Source: Siphonodentalium dalli (Eukaryota; Mollusca; Scaphopoda; Gadilida; Siphonodentaliidae). From it: DNA of 64,000 nucleotides. The translations under genes were made by a program, and so were the position numbers. Shown here piece after piece: positions 1-11,945 of this stretch. The notes beneath the pieces were generated by a model that had not been told where the DNA came from, did no database searches, and was given only the letters and a program-made list of their open reading frames with translations. The stretch spans positions 55,671,949 to 55,735,948 of the forward strand of contig CP136065.1 of NCBI GenBank assembly GCA_032622095.1, in the 5' to 3' direction. Position 1 is the stretch's first letter. The number at the start of each line of letters is the position of its first letter.

Positions 1-32
1 TCCGTTCTGAGCGACACATGTGAAGCAAAGTT

Positions 33-191
33 TCATAAGCAGTTCATTGAACAAGAGGCGATAGTTGTGGTGGACTCTCTAGCCTCGGTTAATCCTCTGG
101 TTACCCTTTTAAGGGAAATACTGAACTTGAAATAATGTACTGTTTCTCTGGCGATTCGATAATGAGCCGGCTTGCAAAAAGTAGTATTGTG
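33..191 (-). pseudogene. Unrecognised repeat-borne protein fragment (copy A)
   Basis: The minus strand encodes a stretch of about 50 residues with the words FSISLKRVTRGLTEARES and SCSMNCL. Copy B at 4767-4935 encodes a close relative (FSISLKMVTRGLTEAKES, CCSTNCL). The similarity at protein level between two diverged DNA copies suggests descent from a coding region. No start codon or splice site is evident, and I do not recognise the family. It is probably a remnant of a mobile-element protein. Confidence 0.35.
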
Positions 192-1054
192 AAGATTTAA
201 AAAAATGTAATTAATCTTGAAGAGTTTATATTGATATGATGAGAGTAGTTGTAATCGATAATTTAAAAATAAAATATGAACATTATTGTAAAATTTGAAT
301 TTAGTTTTATTATATGCAGATATTATCCCGAATAAATAAGGAAATAGGTAACTGGTTGGCACGTTCAGAATTAAATTACTTGCAACAGCTAACCACCAGC
401 ACGAACATTGGCACAATAGATGGTTGTATAAGAATCTGTCTTCATTGTGTAGTTTTGACGCACCTGAAGTACCAGAGTATATGGTCTAAATGAGTCATGT
501 CAGTTTAATCAGATTTAAGCGGTCGCCATAATTATAATTTTCGGCACTTAACTAGCAAGAAGGTGTACTAATCAAGTTGTTCGCCGGGCGTAACTCGCTT
601 CCGACTAAATTACCGACAATATCATGCTCACTGAGCGGTAAAATTGGGGGCCCAATGCATTTCCCGAACTGTTTTCGTAAATATATCAATTCAAGTAACC
701 TTTTCATATGTATTTATCCAGTAATATATACTAGAAGAGCTTATATACAATTTAGTGCTTAATATTATTATGGGAAAAGATGACCCACGAAAGAGGCCGT
801 AGAGTCCATGAGTAATTACGGGTTGAGTCGACGGTGATTGTGTTGGTATCTTGATGACTCGTCAACGTGTCATGAAGTGATATTTATAAATCTTATATCA
901 CTTGCATTTTCAAGTCTTGTATACATGTATTTGACTAAATCTTCTACATATCCGGTTCTCCGCCTATATATTGTATTGTACTTTATTTCAGACTCGATTT
1001 CCATATATGAATTTGAAAGTAAAACAAAATAAACTAAACATAGTTTCGAATGAG

Positions 1055-1696
1055 TCAAGTACGATGCCGATTAGTTGAATAGAATTCTCGAACTAAGATG
1101 TCCGTTGGCCATTTCCTTGGATTCAGTATTATGTTCTTCGCGATATAATTTGGAAAATCAACTCTGAATGACGAGTAACTCCAATGATTTGTCGAAAGTT
1201 TCTCACAGTCAGTAACGCGAATACCAAAACTATACTCTGTATGTAGCGAATTATATCGTTTGTGGTAGTCTCCGGTGTCAATCTGGAAACCAAAACTGAG
1301 GTTTTCCGACGACGAACCATCGGTTTCAATTCCGACACACACTGCTCTGATGTTCCAAGCACTAATCTTTTCCGCGGATATACTCCTCGATTGGGTCGAT
1401 TCCGTCTTGATGGTTCAAACTCTTTCACTACCTGGGTTTGCGAAACCTGTATATGCTTTCTCCAGTGGTTTGGTAGACTCTATATCTTGTTTATTCGTTT
1501 TCAGAACTTTCTTTTCAGCGCACGACAATTCACAAAGTGGGGCACGATGGGTCTCTGCTTTATTAGATAGATTGCTTTTGACCATAGATAGACATAGCCG
1601 ATCATTGAGTCCACCCGCAAGTAATGCCCTTGACAATTTAGAAGAGATGTCAGTTAAAACACTGCACCGTCCTTCCAATAGGCAGGACATATACAC
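1055..1696 (-). pseudogene. ORF1-like (RRM-like) protein fragment of a non-LTR retrotransposon
   Basis: Three overlapping minus-strand frames read as one broken protein. The first part is polar and ends near FANPGSERV. The next holds SVLVSRLTPETTTNDII, and after a frameshift near 1240 it continues with CEKLSTNHWSYSSFRVD and WPTDILVREFY. The pattern VSRL-P-T-DI, then C-KL, then YSSF-V, then WP--LVR-F is one I associate with RRM-like ORF1 or gag-like proteins of invertebrate LINEs; these coat the element RNA. Copy B of the surrounding repeat lacks this segment, so it was either inserted in A or lost from B. The family call is from memory of the pattern, without a search. Confidence 0.5.
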
Positions 1697-1717
1697 ACAT
1701 TCCTAATTTCTGGCCGA

Positions 1718-1996
1718 TTACCACTTCCCTTTGTTGTGAATATTGAAGAACAAAGGATAAGCTGTATTCATTATATGATTTTCATAGCTTCTGTTAATAT
1801 CAAATTGAGTCTCATCAGGTTGTGAAATAATAGGCCTAAGTTTTCCAGGTAGAATTCCATCCCTCGCCATATTGCATGTTTCCGAATATTCATTATTGCG
1901 TTTCAATCTAAGGATCCTATTGGTTTCTCCACTTTGAACATTAACATTATCCTCATAATTAGCGCCAACATCCGCTTCATTACACTTTATGGACAA
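1718..1996 (-). pseudogene. Conserved repeat-borne protein fragment (copy A)
   Basis: A minus-strand reading frame of 92 residues contains NRILRLKRNNE, DGILPGKLRPI, SQPDETQFDI and FFNIHNKG. The related frame at 6427-6639 shares GILPGKLRPI, SQPDETKFEI and FFNIHNKG and has extra residues in the middle. Substitutions between the copies are mostly conservative. I do not recognise the protein. Its position just upstream, on the minus strand, of the ORF1-like fragment may mean that both came from one element. Confidence 0.4.
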
Positions 1997-3457
1997 AGTG
2001 GCATCTTTGAATCATTGTCTTCGATTAATTTTCTTCGTTGTATTGCCAAAATATATTTTTTTATCTCCAACGTTGTTCAGTGTAAATCATTGTATAGAAA
2101 ATTGAAATTTGATTCAACTCTTAAATTTACATAAAATTTAAACATATTAAGTGTTCTGTAATTTTTCGGCAAAATTACAGATTTCTATGACCACAGCTAA
2201 TTGGCTTTGAATTATAAATTACAAATGTTAATAAATTGTCACATGCTGTTATCAGTCTCCATTAATTTGGTTCTCTATAGTAATGTTCTTTTATAAGTCG
2301 GGGATATCAACAAAACATCACCCCATGCCGTAAACAACGCAAAATCAGAAATACTGAAGTTGACGTCATTTTAGTCAAGTGTGTATGTGTGTGACCCAAG
2401 TTCACAATAAGCCCGCATGTGGTCGACTTGTGAGATAACATGTTTCGTCGTTGTATATTCGGCGATTCCATCATGAAAACAGTCTTAATATTGAAGAATT
2501 GATAAATATGCTTTTAACTTTATCGTGCCTGGGGTAGTAGTATAGATTAAGGCTAAATAAGTTATGCCTATTTAATAAGTTACCTTTCCGGTCGCCACGG
2601 TGTGGAGATAATTATTACATTAGTGCAATCTATCAGACAGACGTGCTGTTGTTTGTCATTCAAATATGAAAAATTTATGGTGGTATCATGAAAATAATAT
2701 CAATTAAAATTATTCCTTTCAAAAATTCTTTACAAATCTGTTAAAGCATTCGCTGAACAACTATGCCTTGGTTTGAAGATTTATTTGATGCTACAAACTG
2801 CACTTTCTCCATTATTAAATTTACTGACTCGATTGACGGCCAAACATCTGATAGATATATTTTCACTTCTGACTTATCCCTTCCAATTTTCTTCGCATGA
2901 TAACGAACAAGGAAATGAGTAACTGGTTGTCAGACTAGCGATTAAATGACTGCAGTAGATAACCAGCAGTACGAACATTGGCACACTCGATGGTTGTATA
3001 TAATTCTGTCTTCATTGGGTATTTTTGACGCACCTAGAGTTGTCGATGGCTGTATATAATTATGTTTTCATTGGATATTTTTGACGCACCTAGAGTAGTA
3101 GTTTAGAAGGTCTAAATGAACCATTCCTTTAAGAAGGAATTATTTAGGCTGCCATGATGTGGAATTAATTCTTGCAGTTGTACAATCCATTATCGGTAAA
3201 TGTGCTGTTGATTGTTAATCAAATGTGAAACATTTCTTGTGGCACATGGGATTTAATAACCATGAATTAAATATACTGCTCAAATAAATCCTTTCAAAAT
3301 ACCCCACATATCTTACAGCATTCCCACTCATACCTCCAAAAATCTTTGGGCGATATGTTATTTTTCAACATATATTTCTCTTGAATTTTTGGCTTGAAAT
3401 CTGGCAGTGCAATGAAAAGATCTGTTTAGTTGCATATTTCTATTATTACCATAATTA

Positions 3458-4455
3458 GTTGAGTTTTTTCCCAAAACTCGACTTATATTTTTATGAGGGA
3501 CGGTGGGCGGGCAGCCTTACGCGTGTTTTGCTTATAACTCAACCGTTTATTGACGGTTTAAACAAAAATTTTGTGTGTGAGTACATATCCATGCACGTAA
3601 GCTGCAGACAAAAAAATCGGGTTCGTCCGCACATTTATTACAGAGTTATGGCCCTTTGTCATTTTTCACTGATTTTAGGCTCGTTAGCGCAACAACTTCA
3701 ACAAACGTTATCCGATTTGGTATATAGGTGTCTCCCAAGAATATCTCGGACGAGTTCGAAAACCGGCCTGGTCCGATAAAATTTGATGAGTTATGGCCCT
3801 TAATTAGTCATTTTTCACGAATTTTCAGCTCGTTAGCGCGATAACTTCAACAAACGTTATCCGATTTGATTGAAATTTGGTATATAGGTGTCTCCCAAGA
3901 ATGTCGAGTTCGAAAACCGGCCAGATCCAATCAAATTTGATAGAGTTAAGGTCCTTAATTAGTCATTTTTTCAAAAAAATTCAGCTCGTTAGCGTGATAA
4001 TTTAACAAACATCCTATTTGATTGAAATTTTGATATATAGGTGTCTCCCAAGAATACCTCGGACGAGTTAGAAAACCGGCCCGGTCCGATAAAATTTGAT
4101 AGAGTTATGGTCCTTAAGTAGTCATTTTGTACGAATTTTGAGCTCGTTAGCGCGATAACTTCAACAAACGTCATCCGATTCAACTAAAATTTGGTATATA
4201 AGTGTCTTCTAATAATATCCTGGACGAGTTCGAAAACCAGCCTGGTCCAATAAAATTTGATAGAGTTATGGCCCTTAATTAGTCATTTTTCGTGAATTTT
4301 TAGCTCGTTAGCGCGATAACTTCGACAAACGTCCTCCGATTTGTTTAAAATTTGGAATAGACATACTTGCCAAGAATATTTCGGACGAGTTCGAAAACCA
4401 GCCTGGCCCGATAAAATTTGATAGAGTTATGGCCCTTAATTAGTCATTTTTCGAT
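3458..4455. repeat. Tandem array of about 158-bp units, pearl-like
   Basis: The array opens with a hairpin word (GAGTTTTTTCCCAAAACTC) and a GGGCGGGC-rich leader. It then repeats units starting CGTTAGCGCGATAACTTCAA at about 3683, 3832, 3988, 4145 and 4306, each followed by GGACGAGTTCGAAAACC and a GAGTTATGG(C/T)CC box. A relative with the same leader and boxes lies at 43388-44860. Bivalve pearl elements (non-autonomous Helentron-like) are known for tandem core repeats near 160 bp. Assignment to that class is inference. No coding sequence was seen. Confidence 0.75.
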
Positions 4456-4472
4456 TTTACCTATTAATTAGT

Positions 4473-4757
4473 CTACCGATACTGATGCACACCAATTGGC
4501 GGTAGCCACCGGCGGTAAGCCACCGAAAACGAGACACAGCATCTCTGATGCCACCTCTTGTTTACGTTAACGTTTCCGCTGTGTAGCTGAATCATAGTTC
4601 CATGGGCCCAGCACCATCCGCCACATAATTCTTTTCCTTGCTGATACAGTCGAGTAATATAATCTCTTTCAGCACAAATCTTTCCTGGAAACAAGGTATA
4701 ATCATCTGACTGTTTTGCGAAAGCAACCACACCTTCAGTTCTGAGTGACACATGCAA
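4473..4757 (-). pseudogene. Cys/Trp-rich repeat-borne protein fragment
   Basis: A minus-strand frame of 94 residues contains VVAFAKQSDDYTLFPGKIC, DYITRLYQQGKELCGGW and CWAHGTMIQLH. The amino-acid mix looks coding. It lies directly downstream, on the minus strand, of the fragment at 4767-4935 in another frame, so the two may be one frameshifted protein. Copy A is cut by the window edge at the matching point. I do not recognise the family. Confidence 0.35.
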
Positions 4758-4766
4758 AGCAAAATT

Positions 4767-4935
4767 TCATAAGCAGTTCGTTGAACAACAGGCGATATTT
4801 GTGAGGGACTCTTTAGCTTCAGTTAATCCTCTGGTTACCATTTTAAGGGAAATACTAAAATTGGAATAATGTATTGTTTCCATTGGCGTTTTGACAATGA
4901 AAGCAGTCAAATGAGCCGGCTTGCAAAAAGTAGTA
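4767..4935 (-). pseudogene. Unrecognised repeat-borne protein fragment (copy B)
   Basis: This is the copy B relative of 33-191, with HYSNFSISLKMVTRGLTEAK and NIACCSTNCL. It has about ten more residues near KPAHLTAFIVKTPM than copy A. The frame stops after CSTNCL and another frame continues into 4757-4473. Function is unknown. Confidence 0.35.
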
Positions 4936-5564
4936 TTGTGAAGATATTTTAAAATGTAATCAATTTTGTAAGAGTTTACATTGAGATGAAGAGAGTAGTT
5001 CACATTGATAATTAAAAAATAAAATATGAACATTACTGCAAAAGTTTTATTATATGCAGATATTATCCAGAATCAATAAGAACAAAGAAATAGGTAACTG
5101 GTTGGAACATTCACGATTAAATGACTTTGCAACAGATAATCACATTGACACAATATATAGTTGTATAAAATTCTGTCTTCATTGTGAAGTTTTGACGTAC
5201 CTGAAGTAGTACTATAGTATAGGGTATAAATTATTCACGTCCGTTTAATAAGGTTTAAGCGGTCGCCATAATTATCATTTTCGGCACTTAACTAGTAAGA
5301 ATGTGTACTAATCAAGCTGTGCCCCGGCCATAGCCCTCGCTTTCGACTTAATTACCGACATGATCACTGAGATTGAATGTTGGGTGCCCAATCCTTTTCC
5401 AGTACAGTTTTCGTAAATTTTATATCAATTTAAGTAACCTTTTCAAAATATGTATTAATTCAGTAATATATACTAGAATAGCTTATATACAATTTAGTTC
5501 TCTTTTCTCTTAGAATCACAATTGTATTATTTTCCACTGCATTTCTTTAAATATATATATCTAC

Positions 5565-5885
5565 TAGCTGATGAGCCCGACGTTGTCCGGGCTATTCAAA
5601 AACCAAATTTCAACTCGATAGCTCCACACATTTCCGATATCTGGTCTGCGCGAAGCTGGCGTTGCACGGGCTCGGCGACCCGATAAAATTCGTATGCGGG
5701 GCAAGATACATTCACATACCAAATTTCAAGTCGATAGCTCCACCCGTTTCCGAGATCTCGTCTGCGCGAAGCGGGCGCCGCACGGGCTCGCCAATACGAC
5801 AACGTCCACCGCCTGGTCAAACTACACACACGTACCAAGTTTGGTCCCGATCGGTCGAGAATCGTAGATTTGTATAAATGACAAA
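5565..5885. mobile_element. Retroelement-end-like fragment
   Basis: The segment begins ACTAGCTGATGAGCCCGACG, continues with a short GC-rich hairpin (GCCCG...CGGGC), and holds two diverged repeats of a CCAAATTTCAA-TCGATAGCTCCAC block. It ends with GAATCGTAGATTTGTATAAA. ACTAGCTGA--CC-G-- openings and GAT-TGTATAAA tails are common at the ends of dispersed invertebrate retroelements (RTE-like), but I cannot assign the class. It has no counterpart in copy A, so it is probably an insertion into copy B. Confidence 0.4.
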
Positions 5886-6426
5886 CAGACAGAGGTCTTC
5901 AAAATATACATGAGATAATATTGCTTTCTTTCCACATGAATATATGAAAAAATATCAAAACATATGTCACTTGTACTCATTGTTTGTACATTTTGATTAA
6001 ATGAATATTATTTTGGAAAAAGATGACACATAAAAGAGGCCGTAGAGTCCACGAGTGTAATCACGGGTTGAGTTGACGGTGATTATGTTGGTATATTGGC
6101 TGTTATTGTGCCCACGCCTGTTGAGAGTCATTTTGTAAAAAAAATAAATAGAATGTAGTGCACCATTTATGACCCATCAGCATGTCATGAAGTGATATTT
6201 ATAAATCTTATACATCACTTGTATTTTAAGTCTTATATACATGTATCTGATAAATCTACACATCAGGTTCTCCAACTATGCTTTTGAGCATAACAAAGAT
6301 ATAGCTGATCATTGAGTCCACCCGCATGTAATGCCTTGACACTTTAGAAGAGGTGTCAGATAAAACATTGTGGGGTCCTTCCAACCGGCAGGACAAACAC
6401 GTTATTTTAACATAAACACAAATTCC

Positions 6427-6639
6427 TTATTTCTGGCAGATTACCATTTCTTCCGTAATTGGTCGCAGACCCATCCCTTTGTTGTGAATATTGAAGAACA
6501 AAGAATAAGCTGTATTAATTTTGGTGACATTCATGATTTGATTTTCATAGCTTCTGATAATTTCAAATTTAGTCTCATCAGGTTGTGAATTAATTGGCCT
6601 AAGTTTTCCAGGTAGAATTCCATCCTCGCCATATTGCAT
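6427..6639 (-). pseudogene. Conserved repeat-borne protein fragment (copy B)
   Basis: This minus-strand frame reads GILPGKLRPINSQPDETKFE, then VTKINTAYSLFFNIHNKGM and LRPITEEMVICQK. It is the better preserved relative of 1718-1996 and keeps residues missing there. No splice sites were assigned and the family is not recognised. Confidence 0.4.
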
Positions 6640-7959
6640 GTTTACGAATGTTCATTATTGCGTTTCAATCTGAGGATCCTATTTTCTCCACTTTGAACAT
6701 TAACATTATCCTCAAATTAGCACTAACATCCGCTTCATTACATCTTATGGACAAAATCATTGTCTTCAATTATTTTTATTCATTGTATTGCCAAGATTAT
6801 TTGTGTATGTCCAAGGCTGTTCCACGAAAATCATTGTATAAAAAATGAAATATGATTCAATTCTTAAATTTACATAAAATTAAAAAAATATTACGTGTTG
6901 TATCAACTGTTTTGTTTTGGCACCGGCAAAATTAGATTTCCATGACCACAGCTAATTGGCTTTGAATTGAATTATAAATTAAAATGTAAATAAATTGCCA
7001 AATGCTATTATCAGTCTTCATTAATATGATTGTCTATAGTAATGTTATATTGTTATTTTATCAGTCGGGGATATCAACAAAAAACACTATAATCACCCTA
7101 TGCAGTAAACAACGCAAAATTGGGAAATACTGAACTTGACGTCATTTTAGTCGAGTGTGTATGTATGTGACACATGCGAAGTAATAAGTTAAGAATAAGC
7201 TCGCTTGTGGTCGACTTATGAGATAACATGTTTCGGTTCGTTGGATATTCGGCGATTCCATCATGAAAACATTCTTAGTATTGAAGAATTGGTAAATATA
7301 TTTTAAATGCACAAGATGTTTGTTTTGAGTTAAAGTAGCAAGTTCACACCAGAAAGTCAAGACATCCCTCACTACAAATAATGATGAGCAAGGAAATGTG
7401 AACTCATTCGCACATTTGCAATTAAATGACTTGCATCAGATAACCATCGGCGTGAACATTTGCACAATAGACGGTTGTATAAAATTATGTGTTCATTGGA
7501 TAGTTTTGACGCGGCTTGAGTAGTATAATTTAAGGTAAAATGGTTCAGTCCGGCTTAATAAGTTGGGAGTTAATAATGAAATTTATACAACATATTGACA
7601 GATGTTGGTTGTCAGTCAAATATGAAATGTATTTCTAGTGGCAAATGTCGATTTAAAATGTTTTAAAACAATTTCAATGTGGAATAAATATATTGCCCTA
7701 ATTAATTATTTCAAAATACTTCGTCTTTTTTAGCATCGCTGCCCAATTACAATGATGCCTGGTTCTGCAAATGTATTTGGGGCTTTTAACTCTGCATTGT
7801 CTCGTCACTTTCTGTAAAAGCTGAATGAAATACATTATTTTGTCATAATTTGCACTCTATTTTTTAAATTTGGTGTGAATGTTCACTATCATTGAATGCA
7901 GGTCAACTTATATTTTGGGTTGCGATGCCCATGTTATCAGTTTAAATTGTAAGTTGTTA

Positions 7960-8290
7960 GGTGTTTTTTTATTGTGGCAGATATTCACTCACTCCAAGAA
8001 CGAGCGCTCAATTTTTCTCGTAAAAAATAGATGGCCGTTCTATTGTTCCATCTAAGCAGAAATCTGTATTGTAACTTGGTTTGTAATCGCCGGCTTCCGC
8101 TCTGGGCTTTTAGTAACAACTGCAATTGAAAATAAGTGAGAATTAAAAGAAAATGAAGCGCGCAAAATCCATAAAAAAAACACCCATTGTTGTATATAGT
8201 TTCTCGAATATCGTTTCGCACACTGAATGCCACATATGACGAACTTCTTGAATAATTTAGATTCATCATATTACCCGGCCAATGAAATCA
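7960..8290. repeat. Rearranged partial copy of dispersed repeat R
   Basis: The bases near 7985-8030 match the direct strand of 23735-23780 and 35905-35945 (CACTCCAAGAACGAGCG). The part at about 8040-8180 is the reverse complement of 23880-24000, including the word GCGCAAAATCCATAAAAAA. The copy is therefore internally inverted relative to the other members. Confidence 0.6.
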
Positions 8291-9118
8291 CTGAATTTCA
8301 GATTATCAGCTTAGCCGCATTATTTCATCAGTATCTAAAGCACAACACAATAGAAAATTAACAGTCATAACTACATATAATAATAATAATAATCTTTAAA
8401 GCCAGTAACACCTCATGGCATCTTGACACTAAAACATACCGATAATCTGGCATTATGAAGAACTCATCAGGAGTATTTTTTCGGATTGTTGCAATAATTA
8501 TAGTTATGTTTGTTTTTTAAGTTTTCTTGATATTTTATACTTATGCTTCTCTCAGCGACACCAGTTCTTTGTGATGAGATTCAGACGGTGACATATTGTA
8601 TGCTTCTAATGTACAACTTTTTTATACTGTTATTTTTTTTACGAAAGGAAACCTCATTAAATTGTCAAATCAAAACTTAAAAAGTTTGTAACATGTATCT
8701 GGACTCCTATTATTCACACAATATAGACATTGAATGATAATAACGTGGTATTGACCGCTGAGAGAAAAATGTACCTTTCATTGACATCAAGGTATGGGTT
8801 CAGGAATTGCATTCATTCCGATGATGGCATATCTGCCATGCCATGGCCACTCTTTTTAACATGCCCCTTCGTTTTCCTATGGAATGTGTCTCAAACCCTT
8901 ATGTTAATGGTTTATATTTTTCAGATTTTCTTTCTGTCCCATATAGATGTCGGGATAAAGATACTTCCTTTACTAAGTGTCTTAATAATATTATGAGGTA
9001 GACGCCAAGGTATGGAATCTGTTCGATATCCGATGTTATGGGACATCATTTGACTACTTAAACGACGACTTATGTAAAGCATTTAATTCACCGTACTGTG
9101 AATTTTCAAGAGGTGTAT
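8291..9118. other. No gene seen; one short microsatellite
   Basis: This is AT-rich sequence with an (AAT)n run at about 8376-8393. The reading frames present are short and not convincing as coding. No terminal repeats were noticed. Confidence 0.5.
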
Positions 9119-9360
9119 GTCAGTTCTGAGATAAATTAACATCTCGAAAATCTTTCATTTCCTTGTTAAAATTCTTAAGAAGTTTGTTTAAATCACTGAT
9201 CCTGACATTCACATCATCAAAGGTATCATCCAGTTTAGGCTGAGTGATATTATTAACATAGTTGATACAAGAACATGTATACTTTGGACATAATTCATCA
9301 TAATATTAAACAATGTCCTGTTTCTGTGAAACTGTCATATCAATTAGTGCCCTACCATAT
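9119..9360 (-). pseudogene. Repeat R protein, degraded copy
   Basis: The minus strand encodes a relative of the 88-residue frame at 24116-24382. It contains VDHPYGRALID-TVSQKQD, a stop in place of the residue before YYDELCPKYT, and then INYVNNITQ and DVNVRISDLNKLL. Here the C-terminus continues KNFNKEMKDFRDVNLSQN to a stop, which the other copy has lost through a frameshift. The two copies therefore carry different lesions of the same protein. The family is unknown and the protein is presumably encoded by the repeat. Confidence 0.5.
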
Positions 9361-9979
9361 GGGTGATCGACTGAAAGAATGTATGATACTGATTAGTAAA
9401 GAAGTCCAGAAGATACGTATAAAGGGGTGATACGTTAGCGTATAACAACTGTTATGATGTAGGGGCACGGCCACCTGTAGCATAATATCTATGACGACAG
9501 TTATAAGCTGGAGATGACTAGAACAAAATAAATTATATAATAACTGGTAAATATAAAATATTAAAAAATATATATTGTTATTATAAGCCACACGCCTATG
9601 TGTCATCCAACTATACGTGCTATTGCAAAAAACACACGGCAAACAGAAAATAACTTAGAATAACTGACTAAATTAGATAAAAATTACCTATAGGGTATGA
9701 GTTATGGTTAGATATGCAAACCAAATGATATCTATAAAAAACAGTATGTGTAATATACATGTGAGTCAATGTGATACATAATCTAATTTTATTAGATCAG
9801 GGCACACGCTAAATTTCCTAGTGCAGAAAACCAGGGAATATCGAAACTATAACCAACTAGTAATCAAAGGGAAATATATCGCATAAATTGGATAAAAATT
9901 ATATATCAGGGTGTAAGTCAGAGTGATTATTTCTAGCCAAGTGCATCGGTGAAAATACTAATTTTACATCAGTGTATAT
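9361..9979. other. No gene seen
   Basis: AT-rich sequence with no convincing reading frame, terminal repeat or long hairpin. It probably belongs to decayed repeat R, which is clearly recognisable on either side. Confidence 0.4.
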
Positions 9980-10188
9980 GATGGGGTGATTTCTGGTCAA
10001 ATGCTGTAATACATTGAACCCATAAGGAAATGGGCAAAAAGTATCTATCAGTGTGTCAGTCAAGGTGGAATTACCAGTTAATTGTTTAAATGTGGTGGTC
10101 TAGTTATGAAATAATAAATGAATAACATATTTACATGTTATATAACAGTAAACTATAATACAGTATCAGCTTAACCCTTTGAACCCGA

Positions 10189-10251
10189 CTGGCCGCAAAA
10201 GCGGCCAGCCACAAAACGTCCATACACCCGACTGGCCGCAAATGCGGCCAG
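10189..10251. other. Pair of near-identical subterminal hairpins
   Basis: CTGGCCGCAAAAGCGGCCAG (10189-10208) and the same hairpin with loop AAAT (10232-10251) follow each other, each preceded by CCCGA. They sit just inside the left end of the TTAA element, where transposase-binding sites would be expected. No matching pair was seen at the right end. Confidence 0.8.
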
Positions 10252-10861
10252 CAGCATTCTGCGACATCATAAACTTATGTAGCATGTGCATACATGTTAT
10301 AACCATTGATATATCCACTTATATCTGTAAATGATCCCAAGGAACGTCAGCATTTCCATGGGTGCATGTGTATGAGTTTGTTGCCGACTAGTTGGGGTAG
10401 AAAAACATGCGCACAGCGCAGAATTCAACAGACGTACATTATTTGAAGCGATTCGGGTAAAGCTCTACATTGTTGCGCGGTTCGCATGATTGTAGAAAGG
10501 CACAATTTCGATCACTCTTTTTGGTTTAAATTAGTATTGAATACATAACCAGTGCTATGTTCTGTCATATGCGAGGAAGGCGCACGCAGTTTCTTATTTG
10601 AGTCGATTTGTTTCGCGCATGCGCATAGGATAAAATGATAAATGTATGGATTTTTGTGAAATGATACAATCACATCAAGGATCTCCATAGTACATAAATT
10701 TGCGTTATACAGCTGCACGTTTTGACATTGCACCAAAGTAGTACTGTGGAAATGGGTTGCATGGTCACAATACCATCTAGTCTGATATACTTGCGCGTGC
10801 ACATTACAAACACGTGGTCAAATCGTGCATTATTGAGCAATTATGTAAAGTTTAAGACTCG

Positions 10862-11660
10862 TGGCACCATTTGAACATGACCATCACCGTGCCTTTTAGG
10901 CGATTTCTAAAACGGGACGTAAAGCCATTGAATGCACAGGGAAGTGGTGTCATTCGGTCGCTTGGGCTGTATGCTTAGCAACCATTGATACCGTTAAATA
11001 CAAACTACATGTAGGTTCAATCTTCTGACCTGATGTATCTCCAGTTTCACAATAGGGTATTGACTGTATAGAAAATGCCGTTTCTTAGCGCGGAATTATA
11101 CGACGCTATAAGCTATAATTGCATTATACTTCCAGTTCCGGGTAGTTGCTTAGAAACCGTTACCAGGGAGTGATCGTGTGGCAAAGTATACCGTTCTAAA
11201 AAAAATACACAGTGGCCCATGGGAACATACCTGTAAAATTTCAGACCTGTAGCACCATTTGAACATAACCATCAGCATATGCATGCCAAGAATGTCTAAA
11301 TTGTGGCATAATACAATTGGATTCACAGGGCAATGGTGTCATTCGATCATTTGGGGTATTTGATTAGCAACAGTTGCTACCCTTAAATACAAGTTAGGAT
11401 CAGACTTCGGGCCAGATATATCTCAAATTTCACAATATGGTGTTGACTGCATCAAAAACGCCATTTCCTTGGGCTGAATTACGACCGTAAAAGCTATAAT
11501 TGTATTTTACTTTCAATATCGGGTAGATGCCTAGCAACCGTTACCAGGGAGTGACCACGTGGCAATGTAACCAGATCGTAAACTAATCAGTGGTCCATGG
11601 GGAACACACATCTAAAGTTTCAGAAATGTGACACCACTTGAACATAAACAACACCATACA
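10862..11660. repeat. Tandem duplication of about 395 bp inside the TTAA element
   Basis: Two successive diverged units share CACCATTTGAACAT, GGTGTCATTCG, TAGCAACCRTT-like words and CCGTTACCAGGGAGTGA. A third unit starts near 11633 with CACCACTTGAACATAAAC. Repeated lengthening of the interior would account for the unusual size of a coding-free element. Confidence 0.75.
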
Positions 11661-11945
11661 TCTAAACACTGGCCACAATAAAAAAAAATACCACTGGGAG
11701 CCCAGGGTCAGGGTGTCGATCATTGTGGGGAGCCAGGGTTCAAAGGGTTAAAGGTCCACCCCATATATATCATGGGATTGCAGGGACGTCGTAAATAGAT
11801 AATCAGCAAATAGCTCAATTTTGAAGCTTTCGGCCTCTGCCTTCTTCGGAATTTAATATAAGGGACACATTAAAACTTTGAAGTAAAATAAGTAAAATAT
11901 ATTGGTAATACGGAGACTGACGTGGCGAACACGAAAACTCGGTAT

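Larger units (their letters stand above)
1..3310. repeat. Large diverged repeat unit, copy A
   Basis: The same order of sequence blocks recurs at 4743-7740 as a direct copy, with many substitutions and small indels. Blocks near 1-480, 540-760, 770-1030, 1590-2520 and 2890-3260 each have a counterpart there. A module of about 150 bp (around 349-500) is itself reused at 2915-3100, 5088-5230 and 7385-7560. Copy A holds about 600 bp (roughly 970-1585) that copy B lacks. The window edge cuts the unit, so its left end is unknown. It is either an old segmental duplication or two copies of a large mobile element. Confidence 0.8.
4743..7740. repeat. Large diverged repeat unit, copy B
   Basis: This is the direct counterpart of 1-3310, offset by about 4.74 kb at the left end. 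Compared with copy A it lacks the ORF1-like segment and carries extra material near 5520-5990. The correspondence weakens after about 7300 and resumes in the short module at 7385-7740. Confidence 0.8.
10175..11747. mobile_element. piggyBac-like non-autonomous element, 1,573 bp
   Basis: The ends are perfect inverted repeats, CCCTTTGAACCC at 10175-10186 and GGGTTCAAAGGG at 11736-11747. They are flanked on both sides by TTAA (10171-10174 and 11748-11751). TTAA target duplication with CCC-starting ends is the hallmark of piggyBac transposases. The paralogous locus at 35530-35533 has CTAA at the same point and no insert. The interior has no transposase frame, so the element would need a transposase supplied in trans. 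It contains two GC-rich hairpins near the left end and a tandem duplication of about 395 bp. Confidence 0.85.

Noticed and set aside
5571-5605. Hammerhead-like start CTGATGAG with a GC stem
   Set aside because: The stem GCCCG...CGGGC fits helix II, but TATTC follows where GAAA is required.
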